Counted from the stretch's first letter, positions 1-14,536 are shown. The stretch is DNA of 64,000 bases from Tahibacter amnicola (GCF_025398735.1 NZ_CP104694.1:2939001-3003000), one strand, 5' to 3'. Made by a program: numbers and translations. The notes: generated by a model not told the origin, from the sequence alone.

Positions 1-57
1 TTGGCCAACAGCCGTTTTACGTTTGTCGATGGCCGTGTGATGACCGTAACCGTTTGA
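1..57 (+). CDS. C-terminal end of an unidentified protein (partial)
   Basis: Frame 1 is open from the window edge to a TGA at 55-57 and gives 18 residues ending in RVMTVTV. The other two forward frames look less protein-like here. Its stop lies 12 bases from the stop of the convergent acuI gene. Too little remains to name a family; it could also be chance. Confidence 0.3.
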   Translation: MANSRFTFVDGRVMTVTV

Positions 58-69
58 CAATCGGTTGCG

Positions 70-1059
70 CTAGCCCACATTGACCAGCGTGCGCCCGAGT
101 GAACCGCCCTCGAGCATTGTGCCGAAGACGTCGTGGAGTTCATCCAGGGTGGTTTCACGCGTGCAGATGCGATCCAGGTGCGCCGGTTTCCAGTCCGTAG
201 CGAGACGTTCCCACACCTTTTCGCGGATCGGCCGGGCCGTTCCGGCTGACGCGATGCCGAGCAGGCTCACGCCGCGGATGATGAAAGGCATCACCGTGGT
301 AGCCAGGTCATGCCCGCCCGCCAGGCCGCAGCTGGCAATGTTGCCGTAGGGGTGGATCACCCGGGTGAGCCCGGCCAGCATCTCGCTGCCGACATTGTCG
401 ATGGCGCCGGCCCAGCGGCTGGTCTCCAGCGGACGCTGGCCCCAGAACAGTTCCTGGCGTGCGATGCACTGGCGTGCCCCCAGCTCGATCAGATAGTCGA
501 AATGTTCGACCTTGCCGGTGATCGCGTGCGCCTCGTAACCGGCCCGGGTGAGGATATCGATGGCAAGGGAACCGACCCCGCCCGTTGCGCCGGTCACCAC
601 GACCGGCCCCATGTCCGGCCGCTGGTCGTTTTGTTCCATCCGGTACAGCGACAGCGCCGCGGTAAAGCCCGCGGTTCCCAGGATCATGCTTTCGCGCAGC
701 GTCAGGCCGGGTGGCAGCGGGATCACCCACTCGGCTTCCAGCCGTGCGTACTCGGCGTAACCGCCATCGCGGTTCTCCGAAAGGCCACAGCCGGTGCAGA
801 GCACCGCGTCGCCCTCGCGATAACGCGCATCGGTGCTCGCCACGACATAGCCCGCGACGTCGATGCCTCCGTTCAGGGGAAACTGGCGCAGGATCTTGCC
901 CTTGCCCGTGCCGGCGAGTGCGTCTTTGTAGTTGACGCTGGAGTGGGCGACCTTGATCACGACCTCGCCCGGGGACAGGTCGTCCACGGCGATGTGCTCG
1001 ATACCGGCGCGGTAGCCCTTGGCGTCGTTTCGAATGCGAAAAGCGCGGAACGTGTCCAT
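70..1059 (-). CDS. acuI: Acrylyl-CoA reductase AcuI/YhdH-type quinone oxidoreductase
   Basis: A 329-residue zinc-independent medium-chain dehydrogenase/reductase of the YhdH/AcuI type. Such enzymes reduce acryloyl-CoA to propionyl-CoA with NADPH in the cytoplasm. The N-terminal GroES-like half carries HSSVNYKDALAGTGKG and the Rossmann half the nucleotide loop GATGGVGSLAIDIL. The length matches the family and no structural zinc cysteines are present. It is the last gene of the minus-strand series from sucA and starts one base after the lipoprotein stop, so it is probably co-transcribed. The substrate is assigned by family only; broader quinone or enone reduction is possible. Confidence 0.85.
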   Translation of the reverse strand: MDTFRAFRIRNDAKGYRAGIEHIAVDDLSPGEVVIKVAHSSVNYKDALAGTGKGKILRQFPLNGGIDVAGYVVASTDARYREGDAVLCTGCGLSENRDGGYAEYARLEAEWVIPLPPGLTLRESMILGTAGFTAALSLYRMEQNDQRPDMGPVVVTGATGGVGSLAIDILTRAGYEAHAITGKVEHFDYLIELGARQCIARQELFWGQRPLETSRWAGAIDNVGSEMLAGLTRVIHPYGNIASCGLAGGHDLATTVMPFIIRGVSLLGIASAGTARPIREKVWERLATDWKPAHLDRICTRETTLDELHDVFGTMLEGGSLGRTLVNVG

Positions 1060-1060
1060 G

Positions 1061-1945
1061 TCACAGACCTTTTGGCGAGACGATGCGGCGGATCTTTCCG
1101 TCGACGACGAGCCAGGTGAGCCGGTTTCTGACCGTGGTCACCAGGAGCGGGCGGTCGTAGGAAAGACTCATGAAAACGTGGAATTCGGTGGGCGTCTCGG
1201 ATGTCGTGTGATCGACCCTGAGCGCCACGTCTTTCGGTTTTTCGGACCCGGACGCCTGGCCGACATGCAGGCAGGTGGGCGTCTGGGCGTAGGTGTCGGC
1301 CGGCGTCGCGTACTCGGTTTCCCGGTAACGCAGACGGTGGAAGCCGCTGAGGGGGAATTCGTCGGCGCGCTGGCGTGCCGGCATCAGGCGAACATCAATG
1401 ACGCGATGGTCGCCCGCCAGCTTGAACTGTGTGGAGTAGGTGTATTGGGGCGAGCAGCGCTGCCACTGGGTTGCCGCTGCGGAAGCCAGTGCGCGGTGAC
1501 GTGCCAGTTCATCGTCCGCCAGCGGCCGGGGTGGCTGGACTTCACGGATGGCGGCCTTCGGCGGGTCGGTTGTCAGGGTGACCTGGACTTCGGCGACGAT
1601 GACCGGCGCACCGTTAACCACGTCGATGAAACTGACCGTCCAGTACAGCCCGGCGGGCCCCAGCGCCGTTGCGAGCCAACGGGATTTCAACGCCTCTTTG
1701 TGCGCGATCTGCGAAGAATGCAGGACGTCCGATGCGATCATGACGGCCCGGTCTTCGCGATGCAGCAGCAGGCCATCGAACTCCGCGTCGTCGACGGCGA
1801 GCCGGTGTTCCGGCAGGACAGGTAGTGCGGCCTCCGCAAGCACTGAGGATTCGCGGGGCGATGCGGCATTTTCCGGCGTCGTCGCGCAGGCGCCCAGCAG
1901 GGCAGCGAGCGCGACGACCCCGAGGTTCCGGATGACCGGAACCAC
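1061..1945 (-). CDS. Uncharacterised lipoprotein
   Basis: A 294-residue protein of no family I recognise. The N-terminus is a clear lipoprotein signal: hydrophobic VVALAALLGAC with the lipobox cysteine at residue 20, followed by ATTPE. The mature part is soluble-looking, without membrane segments or repeats, and has two lone cysteines. The GTG start directly abuts the TGA stop of lpdA, so translation is probably coupled, and acuI follows after one base. Its position behind the 2-oxoglutarate dehydrogenase genes is not an obvious functional link. A membrane-anchored envelope protein is as far as the sequence goes. Confidence 0.7.
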   Translation of the reverse strand: MVPVIRNLGVVALAALLGACATTPENAASPRESSVLAEAALPVLPEHRLAVDDAEFDGLLLHREDRAVMIASDVLHSSQIAHKEALKSRWLATALGPAGLYWTVSFIDVVNGAPVIVAEVQVTLTTDPPKAAIREVQPPRPLADDELARHRALASAAATQWQRCSPQYTYSTQFKLAGDHRVIDVRLMPARQRADEFPLSGFHRLRYRETEYATPADTYAQTPTCLHVGQASGSEKPKDVALRVDHTTSETPTEFHVFMSLSYDRPLLVTTVRNRLTWLVVDGKIRRIVSPKGL

Positions 1946-3559
<1,614 letters not shown>

Positions 3560-3594
3560 TCACCGTCGCTGGACGGCGCACGGATGACTGGCCG

Positions 3595-4815
3595 TCAGAG
3601 GCCCAGCAGCATCTTGTGCGGGTTTTCGAGCTGGTTCTTGATGTCGACGAGGAACAGCACGGCATCCTTGCCGTCGATGATGCGGTGATCGTAGCTGAGC
3701 GCCACGTACATCATCGGGGCGGCCACGACCTGGCCGTTCTCGACGATGGCGCGGTCCTTGATGGCGTGCATGCCCAGGATGGCGCTCTGCGGCGGGTTGA
3801 CGATCGGCGTGGAGAACAGCGAGCCGAAGGTGCCGCCATTGGTGATGGTGAAAGTGCCGCCGGCGAGGTCGTCCAGGGTCAGACCACCTTCACGCGCCTT
3901 CTTGGCATAGCCGGCGATCTGGCGTTCGACTTCGGCGAAGCTCATGTGCTGGGCGTCGCGCAGGACCGGCGTGACCAGGCCCTTGTCGGTGGAGACGGCG
4001 ACCGAAATGTCCTGGTAGCCGTGATAGATGACGTCGTTGCCGTCCACCGAGGCATTGATGATCGGATGGCGCTTGAGCGCTTCGCAGGCGGCCTTCACGA
4101 AGAAGCTCATGAAGCCCAGCTTGATGCCGTGGGTCTTCTCGAACTGCTCGACCAGCTCCTTGCGCATGGCCATGACCTTGCCCAGGTTGATCTCGTTGAA
4201 CGAGGTCAGCATGGCGATCGAGTTCTTCGACTGCATCAGGCGCTCGGCGATCTTCGCGCGCATGCGGGTCATCGGCACGCGCTCTTCCGGGCGCGATCCC
4301 GGCGTCGGCTTTGCGGCCGGAGCGGGTGCTGCCGGGGCCTTGGCGGCCGGCGCGGCGGCGCCACCGGAGCGCATGAAGTTGACCAGGTCTTCCTTGGTGA
4401 CGCGGCTGTCGCGGCCCGTACCGGCAACCTGGGCCGGATCGATCGCGTTCTCGGTGGCGACACGACGGCCGGCCGGCGAGAGGTCACTGGCAGCGGCGGC
4501 CGGCGCGGCGGCGGGAGCGGCGGCCTTCGCTGGCGCGGCGGCTTCGGCGGCGGGCTTGGCTTCCGGAGCGGCAGCGGCGCCTTCCTCGATGATGGCGATG
4601 ATTTCCTGGCTGTTCACCGTGTCGCCGGATTGGCGGCGAATTTCCTTCAGCACGCCGTCGGCCGGGGCCGGCACCTCGAGCACGACCTTGTCGGTTTCCA
4701 GGTCGACCAGGTTCTCGTCGCGCTTGACCGCTTCGCCGGCCTTCTTGTGCCAGGTGGCGATGGTGGCGTCGGAAACGGATTCGGGCAAAACCGGGACTTT
4801 GACTTCGATGGCCAT
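3595..4815 (-). CDS. sucB: Dihydrolipoyllysine succinyltransferase (E2 of 2-oxoglutarate dehydrogenase)
   Basis: A 406-residue E2 core protein that transfers succinyl from lipoate to CoA. In order it has one lipoyl domain with the lipoylated lysine in [10 protein letters not shown], an Ala/Pro linker, a peripheral-subunit-binding domain ([16 protein letters not shown]), a second Ala/Pro linker, and the acyltransferase domain ending with catalytic [17 protein letters not shown]. The start [14 protein letters not shown] is supported by GGAG a short distance upstream; 15 extra upstream codons are open but not conserved-looking. It begins seven bases after the sucA stop. Confidence 0.96.
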   Translation of the reverse strand: MAIEVKVPVLPESVSDATIATWHKKAGEAVKRDENLVDLETDKVVLEVPAPADGVLKEIRRQSGDTVNSQEIIAIIEEGAAAAPEAKPAAEAAAPAKAAAPAAAPAAAASDLSPAGRRVATENAIDPAQVAGTGRDSRVTKEDLVNFMRSGGAAAPAAKAPAAPAPAAKPTPGSRPEERVPMTRMRAKIAERLMQSKNSIAMLTSFNEINLGKVMAMRKELVEQFEKTHGIKLGFMSFFVKAACEALKRHPIINASVDGNDVIYHGYQDISVAVSTDKGLVTPVLRDAQHMSFAEVERQIAGYAKKAREGGLTLDDLAGGTFTITNGGTFGSLFSTPIVNPPQSAILGMHAIKDRAIVENGQVVAAPMMYVALSYDHRIIDGKDAVLFLVDIKNQLENPHKMLLGL

Positions 4816-4822
4816 CTTTTTA

Positions 4823-7663
4823 TTACTCCGAGGCGTGATCAGTGCCGACGGGCGCGACAAGCGCCTGCTCGACCAGGGCCGCCTGTTCGGCGACGTGGGT
4901 ATTGTGGTGACCGCAGGCCGGCGCCGGCGAACGGCTGCGGCCGGCGTAGCTCAGGCTCTGCTCGCCGCCAATGCTGGCGCGCAGGTGATGCTGGATCTGG
5001 TACCAGGCGCCCTGGTTCATGGGCTCTTCCTGGCACCACACGACTTCCCTGGCGGCCGTGTACTTCGCCAGCTCCGCCTTCACCTCGGCGCGCGGGAACG
5101 GGTACAGCTGTTCGACGCGGATGATCGCGACATCCGTGACGCCGCGCTTCTCGGCGTCATCGACCAGGTCGAAATACACCTTGCCCGAGCACAGCACGAC
5201 GCGACGGACCTTCTGCGCCGACTTCGCGGTGGAGTCGGCAATGACCAGCTGGAATCCGCCGTTGGCCAGATCTTCAAAAGAGGAGACAGCCAGCTTGTGG
5301 CGCAGCAGGGACTTGGGTGTCATCACCACCAGCGGCTTGCGGCAGTCGCGCACCATCTGGCGGCGGATCATGTGGAACGCCTGCGCCGGGGTGGTCGGCA
5401 CGCATACCTGCATGTTGTTCAGCGCGCACAGCTGGAGGAAGCGCTCCAGACGGGCGGAGGAATGCTCCGGGCCCTGGCCTTCGTAACCGTGCGGCAGGAA
5501 CAGCGCCAGGCTGGACAGGCGGCCCCACTTGGCTTCGCCCGAGCTGATGAACTGGTCGATCACGACCTGGGCGCCATTGGCGAAGTCGCCGAACTGCGCT
5601 TCCCAGATCACCAGCGTGTTCGGCTCGGACGTGGTGAAGCCGTATTCGTAGGCCATCACCGCTTCCTCGGACAGCACCGAGTCGATGACGGCGACGTTCG
5701 CGCCGGCGCGGACATTGGCCAGCGGCAGGTAGGTGCCATCGGTCTTCTGGTCATGCAGTACGGCGTGACGGTGGAAGAAGGTGCCGCGGCCGACGTCCTG
5801 GCCGACGACGCGCAGGTCGTAGCCTTCGGCAATCAGCGAGGCGTAGGCCAGGTTCTCGGCGAAGCCCCAGTCCATCGGTTGCTGGCCCGCGGCCATCTTG
5901 CCGCGATCTTCGTAGATCTTTGCGACGCGCGGATGCAGCGACAGGTCCGCCGGCAGCTGCAGCAGGCTCTGGCTCAAGGCCACGAGCTTGTCCTTGGCCA
6001 CGCCCGTCTTGTGGGGCATGTCGAGCTTGCCGTTGATGAACTTGGTCCAGTCGAGGGCGTAGGGATCCTTGAACTGGCCGTCGAGTTCGGCGACCGGCTG
6101 GCCGGATTCGAGCTTCTTGCGGTAATCCTCGACGTACTGCTGTGCTTCGCCGGCGGCGATGATGTTCTGCGATTCGAGCTGGCGTGCGTAGAGCTCGCGG
6201 GTGGTCGGGCGCGACCGGATGTTCTGGTACATCACCGGCTGGGTCGCTGCCGGCTCGTCCGCTTCGTTGTGGCCGTGGCGGCGGTAGCACACCAGGTCGA
6301 TGACGACGTCGCGGCGGAACTTCTGGCGGTAGTCGAAGGCCAGGCGCGCGACGAAGAGCACGGCTTCCGGGTCGTCGCCGTTCACGTGGAAGACCGGCGC
6401 ATTGACCATCTTGGCCACGTCGGTGCAGTAGTAGGTGGAGCGGGCGTCCAGCGGATTGGACGTGGTGAAGCCCACCTGGTTGTTCACGACGATGTGGACG
6501 GTGCCGCCGACGGCAAAGCCGCGCGCCTGCGACATGTTGAACAGTTCCATCACCACGCCCTGGCCGGCGAAGGCGGCGTCGCCGTGGATCAGCACGGGCA
6601 TCACCTGGGTGCGCTCGGTGTCGCCGCGACGCGTCTGGCGTGCACGCACGGAGCCGGCGACGACCGGGTCGACGATTTCCAGATGCGACGGGTTGAAGGC
6701 GAGGGCGAGATGAACCGTGTGACCGCTGGTCTTGATGTCGGCGGAGAAGCCCATGTGGTACTTCACGTCGCCGGAATGGGCCGGGTCGTCGTGGTGCTCG
6801 AAGCGGCCTTCGAACTCGGCGAACAGCTTCTGCGGCGCCTTGCCGAGGGTGTTGACCAGGACGTTCAGGCGGCCGCGATGGGCCATGCCCAGGACCATGT
6901 CCTTGACGCCGTCGGAACCGCTCTTCTGCACGAGCTCGTCGACCAGCGGGATCAGGCTGTCGCCGCCCTCGAGCGAGAAGCGCTTCTGACCGACGTACTT
7001 GGTATGGAGGTAACGTTCCAGGCCCTCGGCCGCCGTGAGGCGTTCCAGCAGCCGTTTCTTTTCCGGCGCGCTGAGGTTGAAGCGGCCGCCGGCTTTTTCC
7101 AGCTGTTCGTGCACCCAGCGACGCTGCTCGGTGTCGCTGATATGCATGAACTCGGCGCCAACGGTATTGGCGTAGGTCGCCTTGAGCAGGGCGACGAGAT
7201 CCTTGAGCTTCAGGCGGGGCGGTCCCGCGAGCGAACCGGTGTTGAACTCGGTGTCCAGGTCCGCGGCGCCCAGGCCGTGGGCGGCGAGTTCGAGGTCCGG
7301 TGCGGGCAGCTTTTCGGCCAGCCCGAGCGGGTCAAGATTGGCCGCCAGATGACCGCGCGAACGGTAGGCGGTGACCAGCTTGAGCACGCCGGCCTGCTTC
7401 TGCGACACCGCGTCGGTGACCGGCGCGGCCGCCCGGGTGACGCGTCCATCGAGCTTCTGCGCCGCCTCGATGCGGGCGATCGCATCGGAGTGCGGTACAT
7501 CGCCGGCGGCGCGACCCTGGAAGGAATCGAAGTACTGCCGCCACTGGCCATCGACCGACTGGGGGTCGCGCAGCCATTTTTCGTACAGCTCTTCGATGAA
7601 GGCAGCATTGCCGCCGGAAAGCTGGGAGGTTTCTCGGAACAGCTGGATCAGGTTCGCGCTCAC
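4823..7663 (-). CDS. sucA: 2-oxoglutarate dehydrogenase E1 component
   Basis: A thiamine-diphosphate-dependent E1 that decarboxylates 2-oxoglutarate and succinylates the E2 lipoate. The N-terminal E2-binding segment contains [17 protein letters not shown], followed by [10 protein letters not shown], the thiamine region [14 protein letters not shown], and the C-terminal transketolase-like half. I prefer the GTG at 7663 (VSANLIQLF, 946 residues) over the in-frame TTG at 7684. GGTGA sits eight bases before that GTG, family proteins begin near this point, and the TTG falls inside the T-tract of a leader hairpin. It is the first gene of sucA-sucB-(lpdA). Confidence 0.95.
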   Translation of the reverse strand: MSANLIQLFRETSQLSGGNAAFIEELYEKWLRDPQSVDGQWRQYFDSFQGRAAGDVPHSDAIARIEAAQKLDGRVTRAAAPVTDAVSQKQAGVLKLVTAYRSRGHLAANLDPLGLAEKLPAPDLELAAHGLGAADLDTEFNTGSLAGPPRLKLKDLVALLKATYANTVGAEFMHISDTEQRRWVHEQLEKAGGRFNLSAPEKKRLLERLTAAEGLERYLHTKYVGQKRFSLEGGDSLIPLVDELVQKSGSDGVKDMVLGMAHRGRLNVLVNTLGKAPQKLFAEFEGRFEHHDDPAHSGDVKYHMGFSADIKTSGHTVHLALAFNPSHLEIVDPVVAGSVRARQTRRGDTERTQVMPVLIHGDAAFAGQGVVMELFNMSQARGFAVGGTVHIVVNNQVGFTTSNPLDARSTYYCTDVAKMVNAPVFHVNGDDPEAVLFVARLAFDYRQKFRRDVVIDLVCYRRHGHNEADEPAATQPVMYQNIRSRPTTRELYARQLESQNIIAAGEAQQYVEDYRKKLESGQPVAELDGQFKDPYALDWTKFINGKLDMPHKTGVAKDKLVALSQSLLQLPADLSLHPRVAKIYEDRGKMAAGQQPMDWGFAENLAYASLIAEGYDLRVVGQDVGRGTFFHRHAVLHDQKTDGTYLPLANVRAGANVAVIDSVLSEEAVMAYEYGFTTSEPNTLVIWEAQFGDFANGAQVVIDQFISSGEAKWGRLSSLALFLPHGYEGQGPEHSSARLERFLQLCALNNMQVCVPTTPAQAFHMIRRQMVRDCRKPLVVMTPKSLLRHKLAVSSFEDLANGGFQLVIADSTAKSAQKVRRVVLCSGKVYFDLVDDAEKRGVTDVAIIRVEQLYPFPRAEVKAELAKYTAAREVVWCQEEPMNQGAWYQIQHHLRASIGGEQSLSYAGRSRSPAPACGHHNTHVAEQAALVEQALVAPVGTDHASE

Positions 7664-7678
7664 GTCGGGGATCACCGG

Positions 7679-7707
7679 AAACAAAAGGCGTGCTTCGTGG
7701 CACGCCT
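7679..7707 (-). terminator. Terminator-like hairpin in the sucA leader (possible attenuator)
   Basis: Read on the minus strand, AGGCGTGC, a six-base loop and GCACGCCT form an 8-bp stem followed at once by TTTGTTT. This is the shape of an intrinsic terminator, and it ends 15 bases before the sucA GTG start. A second small stem, CGATCG-GGCT-CGATCG, lies just upstream at 7715-7730. No gene ends here on this strand, so attenuation of the suc operon is a reasonable guess. Confidence 0.4.
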
Positions 7708-7740
7708 GGAAAATCGATCGGGCTCGATCGAAACTGCCGG

Positions 7741-7771
7741 ATTATACGCCGATCGTGTTGCGACGCGACAA
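7741..7771 (-). promoter_or_regulatory. Probable sucA promoter
   Basis: A perfect -10 TATAAT (7741-7746, minus strand) has a TTGTCG -35-like box 19 bases upstream (7766-7771). Transcription would start near 7734 and give a leader of about 70 bases holding the two hairpins at 7715-7730 and 7686-7707. The spacing is longer than ideal, so the -35 is less certain than the -10. Confidence 0.5.
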
Positions 7772-7902
7772 GGCGATGTTCGTCATAAGTGCGGAGATTC
7801 TGGCAGTATTTTTTCCGTCGCCGGTCCCTGGCGACTGGCCGCCGCCGCCGTATGGCGCCCGGTGGGCAGGCCCTGTGCGGAAACGTTGCCGGACTCGCCC
7901 GT

Positions 7903-8862
7903 TCACAGGCTCAGCTGTCGCAATTCTTCACTCGGGGCGGAGCGTTCCCACACCTGGTTGAAGTACTCCTGCAACTGGGCGTGACGGCCCGGCGAGTAGG
8001 TGTGGGCCTCGCCTTCGAAGCGGCTGCCGAGCACGCGGAAGTAGTAACCGCGGCGGTCATTGAGGAGGAAGGCGGACGGGTAATGGAGGTCTTCCTCCGC
8101 GACCGGCGTGCGGAACTGGATGACGCTGGGCAGCCGATGGGCCAGGTGCAGCAGGCGATGGCCGTCGCGCAAGGGGATGGACGGCGCCTGCACGATGATG
8201 CGGACGCTGGCGCTGCGGCCGGCGGTGGCGATCCGCTTGATAGCCGCGAGCACGGCCTCGCTGTTGAGCAACGGGGCATCGAGGTCGCGCGAATAAAGGC
8301 AGATCTCACGCTTGGCCAGACCCAGCAGTTCCAGCACCACTTGCTGGGCCTGTTCGAGCTGGTCAACCGGAATAAGGCGTGGCTCGGGGGTCTCTTCCAG
8401 CCGCGCCACCGGCCGGTATTCCTGCAGGGGCGCGAGGGTCAGGCGCATCATCCGGTGCGGAATCTCGCACTCCATGAACTCCTCGCCGTAGGGCTCGAAG
8501 CCGAAGCGCGCATAGAAAGGAATGGCGTAGCTTTGCGCGTGCAGCTCGATCGATTCATAGCGCCGCTGGCGGGCGCGTTCGATCAGGGCCTGCATGATGG
8601 CTTCGCCGACGTGCTTTCCGCGCCACTCTTTGAGCACGGCCATGCGACCGATCTTGTGTTCCGGGGTCAATCGCCCCGTCCCGATGGGGGCGCCAGTGCT
8701 GTCGCGGGCGACGACGTGGATCGAGCGGGGATCCAGGTCGTCCCATTCCTCGGCCTCCGGAATGTTCTGGCCGAGGATGAACACCTCGGTGCGGACGTGT
8801 TTCAGGTCAGCCTGGTCGACGGTCCAGTCGGCCGGTTCGACGCGAAAATCGGCGCTGATCAT
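7903..8862 (-). CDS. GNAT-family N-acetyltransferase with an extra C-terminal domain
   Basis: A 319-residue protein. Residues about 1-150 form a GNAT fold: acetyl-CoA pyrophosphate loop near RMAVLKEWRGKHVGEAIM, then SIELHAQSYAIPFYARFGFEPYGEEF, as in small-molecule acetyltransferases. The C-terminal half (about 160-319) is an additional domain with SRDLDAPLLNSEAVLAAI and a basic stretch, seen in xanthomonad relatives but of unknown role. The start overlaps the roxA stop in an ATGA junction, so it is translationally coupled to roxA, with purB upstream. The acetyl acceptor is unknown. Confidence 0.8.
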   Translation of the reverse strand: MISADFRVEPADWTVDQADLKHVRTEVFILGQNIPEAEEWDDLDPRSIHVVARDSTGAPIGTGRLTPEHKIGRMAVLKEWRGKHVGEAIMQALIERARQRRYESIELHAQSYAIPFYARFGFEPYGEEFMECEIPHRMMRLTLAPLQEYRPVARLEETPEPRLIPVDQLEQAQQVVLELLGLAKREICLYSRDLDAPLLNSEAVLAAIKRIATAGRSASVRIIVQAPSIPLRDGHRLLHLAHRLPSVIQFRTPVAEEDLHYPSAFLLNDRRGYYFRVLGSRFEGEAHTYSPGRHAQLQEYFNQVWERSAPSEELRQLSL

Positions 8863-10055
8863 GCTTTTCTCCCGCGGCGGGGACGCACCAACAATAGCTG
8901 CCCGTCGTTCACCAAGGCGAGCAGCGCCGACTGATCGGCTGCCGGGAGTGCCTTCAATGCCGCGTTATCCAGTTCCCGTGACGCGCAGACCAGCCGCGCA
9001 AACGGGACAGAGCATCCGAACGCATGGCCGCCAACGAACAGCCGGGCGGTGTCGTCCGCCGCCGGCATCCACGCCGTGCGGCTCCACGGATATCGCACGG
9101 CGTGGCTTCCCTTGTCGATCTCGGCGGCCAGTTGGGCGGGCGTAAGGGTTTTCTCCGGCGGATGCGCGGTCTGGGCGCTGCGATAGCCGGTGATGAAGTG
9201 GCCAAACCACTCGTGCAGCGTCGCCGTATCCATCTGGCGCAGACGTGACAAGGCGTGCTCGACGCGTTGCAGGGCGTCCGGAGTAATCTGGTGCGGATCG
9301 GCCGGAGCGGTGAGGTCGGGGTCTGCGTAGCGGTCGTCCTCGGTCAGTGGTTCGACGACGTGATCGACCAGATCCATCATCAGTTCCGCGACGGACGGCG
9401 CGCGCATGCCGAGGGAGAACGTCATGCAGTCGCCTTCTGCAACACCGTCATGCGGCACGCCGGGCGGCAGGTACAGCATGTCGCCGGGCTCGAGCACCCA
9501 GTCGTGGGAAGGGTCGAACTGGCGCAGGATTTTCAGTTCGACGTCGTCGCGGAAGGCTTTCGGCGCGGCTGGATCGTCGCTGATGCGCCAGCGGCGCCGA
9601 CCCATGCCCTGCAGCAGGAACACGTCGTACTGATCCACGTGTGCGCCAACGCCGCCGCCATCGACGGCGTAGGAGATCATGATGTCGTCGATACGCCAGC
9701 GCGGCAGGAAGTCGAAGGATTCGACCAGGGCGGCGACGTCGGCATCCCACTTGTCGACGTCCTGGACCAGCAGTGTCCAGTGTGTCTTCGGCAGCTTGCC
9801 GAAGTCGGACTCGTCCAGCGGGCCGCTGCGTACGGCCCACCGGTCGCGCCGGGCGTCACGGACGATCAGGCGTGACAGCGCTGCCTCTTCACAGGCCAGG
9901 CCGGCCAGGTCTTCCGGGGCGAGTGGTGGCTGGAAACCGGCGAATGCCTGCCGGATCAGCAAGGGACGCTTCTGCCAGTAGTCGCGCAGGAATGCCGCCG
10001 GTGACATGCCCAGGCGCAGCTGCGGCGTCGCGGTGACCTCGATCGGCGGTGCCAT
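8859..10055 (-). CDS. roxA: Ribosomal protein L16 arginine hydroxylase RoxA (JmjC/cupin oxygenase)
   Basis: A 398-residue YcfD/RoxA-type 2-oxoglutarate- and Fe(II)-dependent oxygenase that hydroxylates an arginine of ribosomal protein L16. The N-terminus carries FLRDYWQKRPLLIRQAF, typical of the family. The iron ligands are visible as HVD in GVGAHVDQYDVFLLQG and the distal histidine in LPPGVPHDG. A C-terminal winged-helix-like part follows. It begins three bases after the purB stop and overlaps the GNAT gene by four bases, so the three form one operon. Confidence 0.9.
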   Translation of the reverse strand: MAPPIEVTATPQLRLGMSPAAFLRDYWQKRPLLIRQAFAGFQPPLAPEDLAGLACEEAALSRLIVRDARRDRWAVRSGPLDESDFGKLPKTHWTLLVQDVDKWDADVAALVESFDFLPRWRIDDIMISYAVDGGGVGAHVDQYDVFLLQGMGRRRWRISDDPAAPKAFRDDVELKILRQFDPSHDWVLEPGDMLYLPPGVPHDGVAEGDCMTFSLGMRAPSVAELMMDLVDHVVEPLTEDDRYADPDLTAPADPHQITPDALQRVEHALSRLRQMDTATLHEWFGHFITGYRSAQTAHPPEKTLTPAQLAAEIDKGSHAVRYPWSRTAWMPAADDTARLFVGGHAFGCSVPFARLVCASRELDNAALKALPAADQSALLALVNDGQLLLVRPRRGRKA

Positions 10056-10058
10056 GGC

Positions 10059-12914
<2,856 letters not shown>

Positions 12915-13032
12915 TAAAACCGCGCGCGGCAGTGGGTGAACAAATAGGGGGGCATGGCGAAAAGCACATGCCGCCGGACGAACTCGCGGCACACTGTCTG
13001 TCGCTTAGTGTTTGATATGTCTGGAGATTGAA

Positions 13033-14160
13033 ATGCTGAAACGTTTGGCTCTCGCCACCGCGCTGTTCGCGTCCGCTGCCTGGGCGCAACAGGAAGTGTC
13101 TTTGACGGCACAGGACATCGAATCGGGCGCAGCCGACGCAAAGCTCGCCGCGCTGGGCCGCGAAGCGGCGGCAACCGGCAGAGAAGTCGTGATCAATGCG
13201 CCGAAGGAATGGCACGGCAAGGTCGCTGCGAAGGTCAAGGCCGGCGGCAAGGCCGAAGTGAAGCTCAATGACAGCTTCTTCGAGAACGTGGTCGTTCGCG
13301 TGAGTGAAAAGGCCAAGGCGGCCGAGCCGCCGAAGCCCGTGGAACCGGCCAAGCCAGTTTCGCCCACGCCAGCCCCGGCTCCCAAGCCCGCCGAGCCGCC
13401 CAAACCCGCGCCGGCCCCGGCTGCTCCGCCCAAGCCCGTGCAGCCGGAACCCAAGCCGGCGCCGGTCCCGCCGCCGCCCGCTCCGGAACCCGCGCCTGCG
13501 CCGGTGACGCCGCCGCCGGCAGCGCCGACGCCGCCGCCTGCCCCGGTTGCCAAGCCGGCTGAACCGGTGAAGGCCGCACCGGCCGCCGATCCGGTTGCCG
13601 CGGCGAAGCAGCGCCTGGAACAGTCGCTCAATGAAGGCAAGGAGGCGATGGGTGAACTCGACGCCTCGCAGCTCGTGCGTGACGACGTGATCTACGTGGA
13701 TGGCCCGGTCAAGGCCGTGACGCGTCGCGAGCGCCTGCGTTCCAACCTCTACTGGCTGAACGGCGACATCAACCTGCAGCGTGCGGAACTCAAGCCGCTC
13801 GCCGCCAACCGCTACCAGGTGATGGACAAGCTGGTTGCCTCCGAAAACGCCTCGCTGCGTACCGAGGCGCCGGCTGGCCCGCTGATGTTCACTGGCAAGG
13901 TGCCGGCAGAGGGCGACGCGGAACGCGCATCGCTGGAAAAAGCCTACGGTGAAGGCCGCTCGGTAACTCGTACGGTTCGCACCGATCAGCTGCGTCGCAA
14001 CGATACCGTCTACGTCGGCAAAGACGCGGCCATCGTGGTCCGTCGTGACGGCAGCGAGTTGGTGCGCTACTGGCTGGACGGTGAAGTCGATCTCAACCAG
14101 CGCGGCCTGCAGAAGGACGGCGCGGCCAAGTATCGCGTCATCAGCGATACCGTGAAGTAA
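13033..14160 (+). CDS. Exported proline-rich protein with duplicated C-terminal module
   Basis: A 375-residue protein I cannot assign to a family. It has a signal peptide (MLKRLALATALFASAAWA), an N-terminal domain to about residue 95, then about 90 residues dominated by Pro, Ala and Lys (PAPAPKPAEPPKP). Two related copies of an about 65-residue module follow: ASQLVRDDVIYVDGPVK...YWLNGDINLQ and TDQLRRNDTVYVGKDAA...YWLDGEVDLN. Each ends in a similar YQVMDKLV / YRVISDTV strand. GGAG precedes the chosen ATG; seven upstream codons are also open. The architecture suggests a periplasmic or envelope-spanning protein whose Pro-rich part acts as a spacer. It ends at a strong terminator. Confidence 0.7.
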   Translation: MLKRLALATALFASAAWAQQEVSLTAQDIESGAADAKLAALGREAAATGREVVINAPKEWHGKVAAKVKAGGKAEVKLNDSFFENVVVRVSEKAKAAEPPKPVEPAKPVSPTPAPAPKPAEPPKPAPAPAAPPKPVQPEPKPAPVPPPPAPEPAPAPVTPPPAAPTPPPAPVAKPAEPVKAAPAADPVAAAKQRLEQSLNEGKEAMGELDASQLVRDDVIYVDGPVKAVTRRERLRSNLYWLNGDINLQRAELKPLAANRYQVMDKLVASENASLRTEAPAGPLMFTGKVPAEGDAERASLEKAYGEGRSVTRTVRTDQLRRNDTVYVGKDAAIVVRRDGSELVRYWLDGEVDLNQRGLQKDGAAKYRVISDTVK

Positions 14161-14183
14161 GCCGCCGCTGCGTTCGCGTCATC

Positions 14184-14211
14184 AAAAAAGCCGCCCTCGG
14201 GCGGCTTTTTC
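14184..14211 (+). terminator. Intrinsic terminator after the proline-rich protein gene
   Basis: GCCGCCC, a two-base TC turn and GGGCGGC are flanked by A6 before and T5 after, so the element could also work in the opposite direction. Confidence 0.9.
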
Positions 14212-14536
14212 GTGGGCGTGATTTTGCGATCACCAGGCGGGTTGCGAACCGCTTGCGAGGAGTGCACTTGTCGAGCGACGCAGCGAACCGGCGGCGCATC
14301 GTGATCGCACCAGCGGTTTCCCGCGTCCGGCCACGCGTCCCTGTCAAATGCGTCCGCTCGGATGAGAAAGTGGCGACAGCAAGTCATTCACTGCACGAAT
14401 CCTTCCTGCCGACAGTGGTTGATCAAACGGCCCCCGCCCAGACGCCGTTGCCCTGACATCCCCCGGCAGTGGCATCCGCTCACTGCGTTCTGGAAGGCAT
14501 TGATCCGGGCAAGCAACGTGCGCTGCGGCGAGCCCA
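14211..14536. other. Intergenic stretch without a recognisable gene
   Basis: About 325 bases between two terminators. The open frames here have no convincing start, ribosome binding site or protein-like composition, and I see no repeat or RNA gene in it. Confidence 0.5.

Noticed and set aside
4028-7984. A 1318-codon open frame on the plus strand
   Set aside because: It is antisense to sucA and sucB, whose motifs are unmistakable. Long antisense frames are expected in GC-rich DNA; this one has no domain I recognise.
13315-13580. Tandem DNA repeat or recombination hot spot
   Set aside because: The repetitiveness comes from codons of a Pro/Ala/Lys-rich protein spacer, not from a conserved DNA unit.
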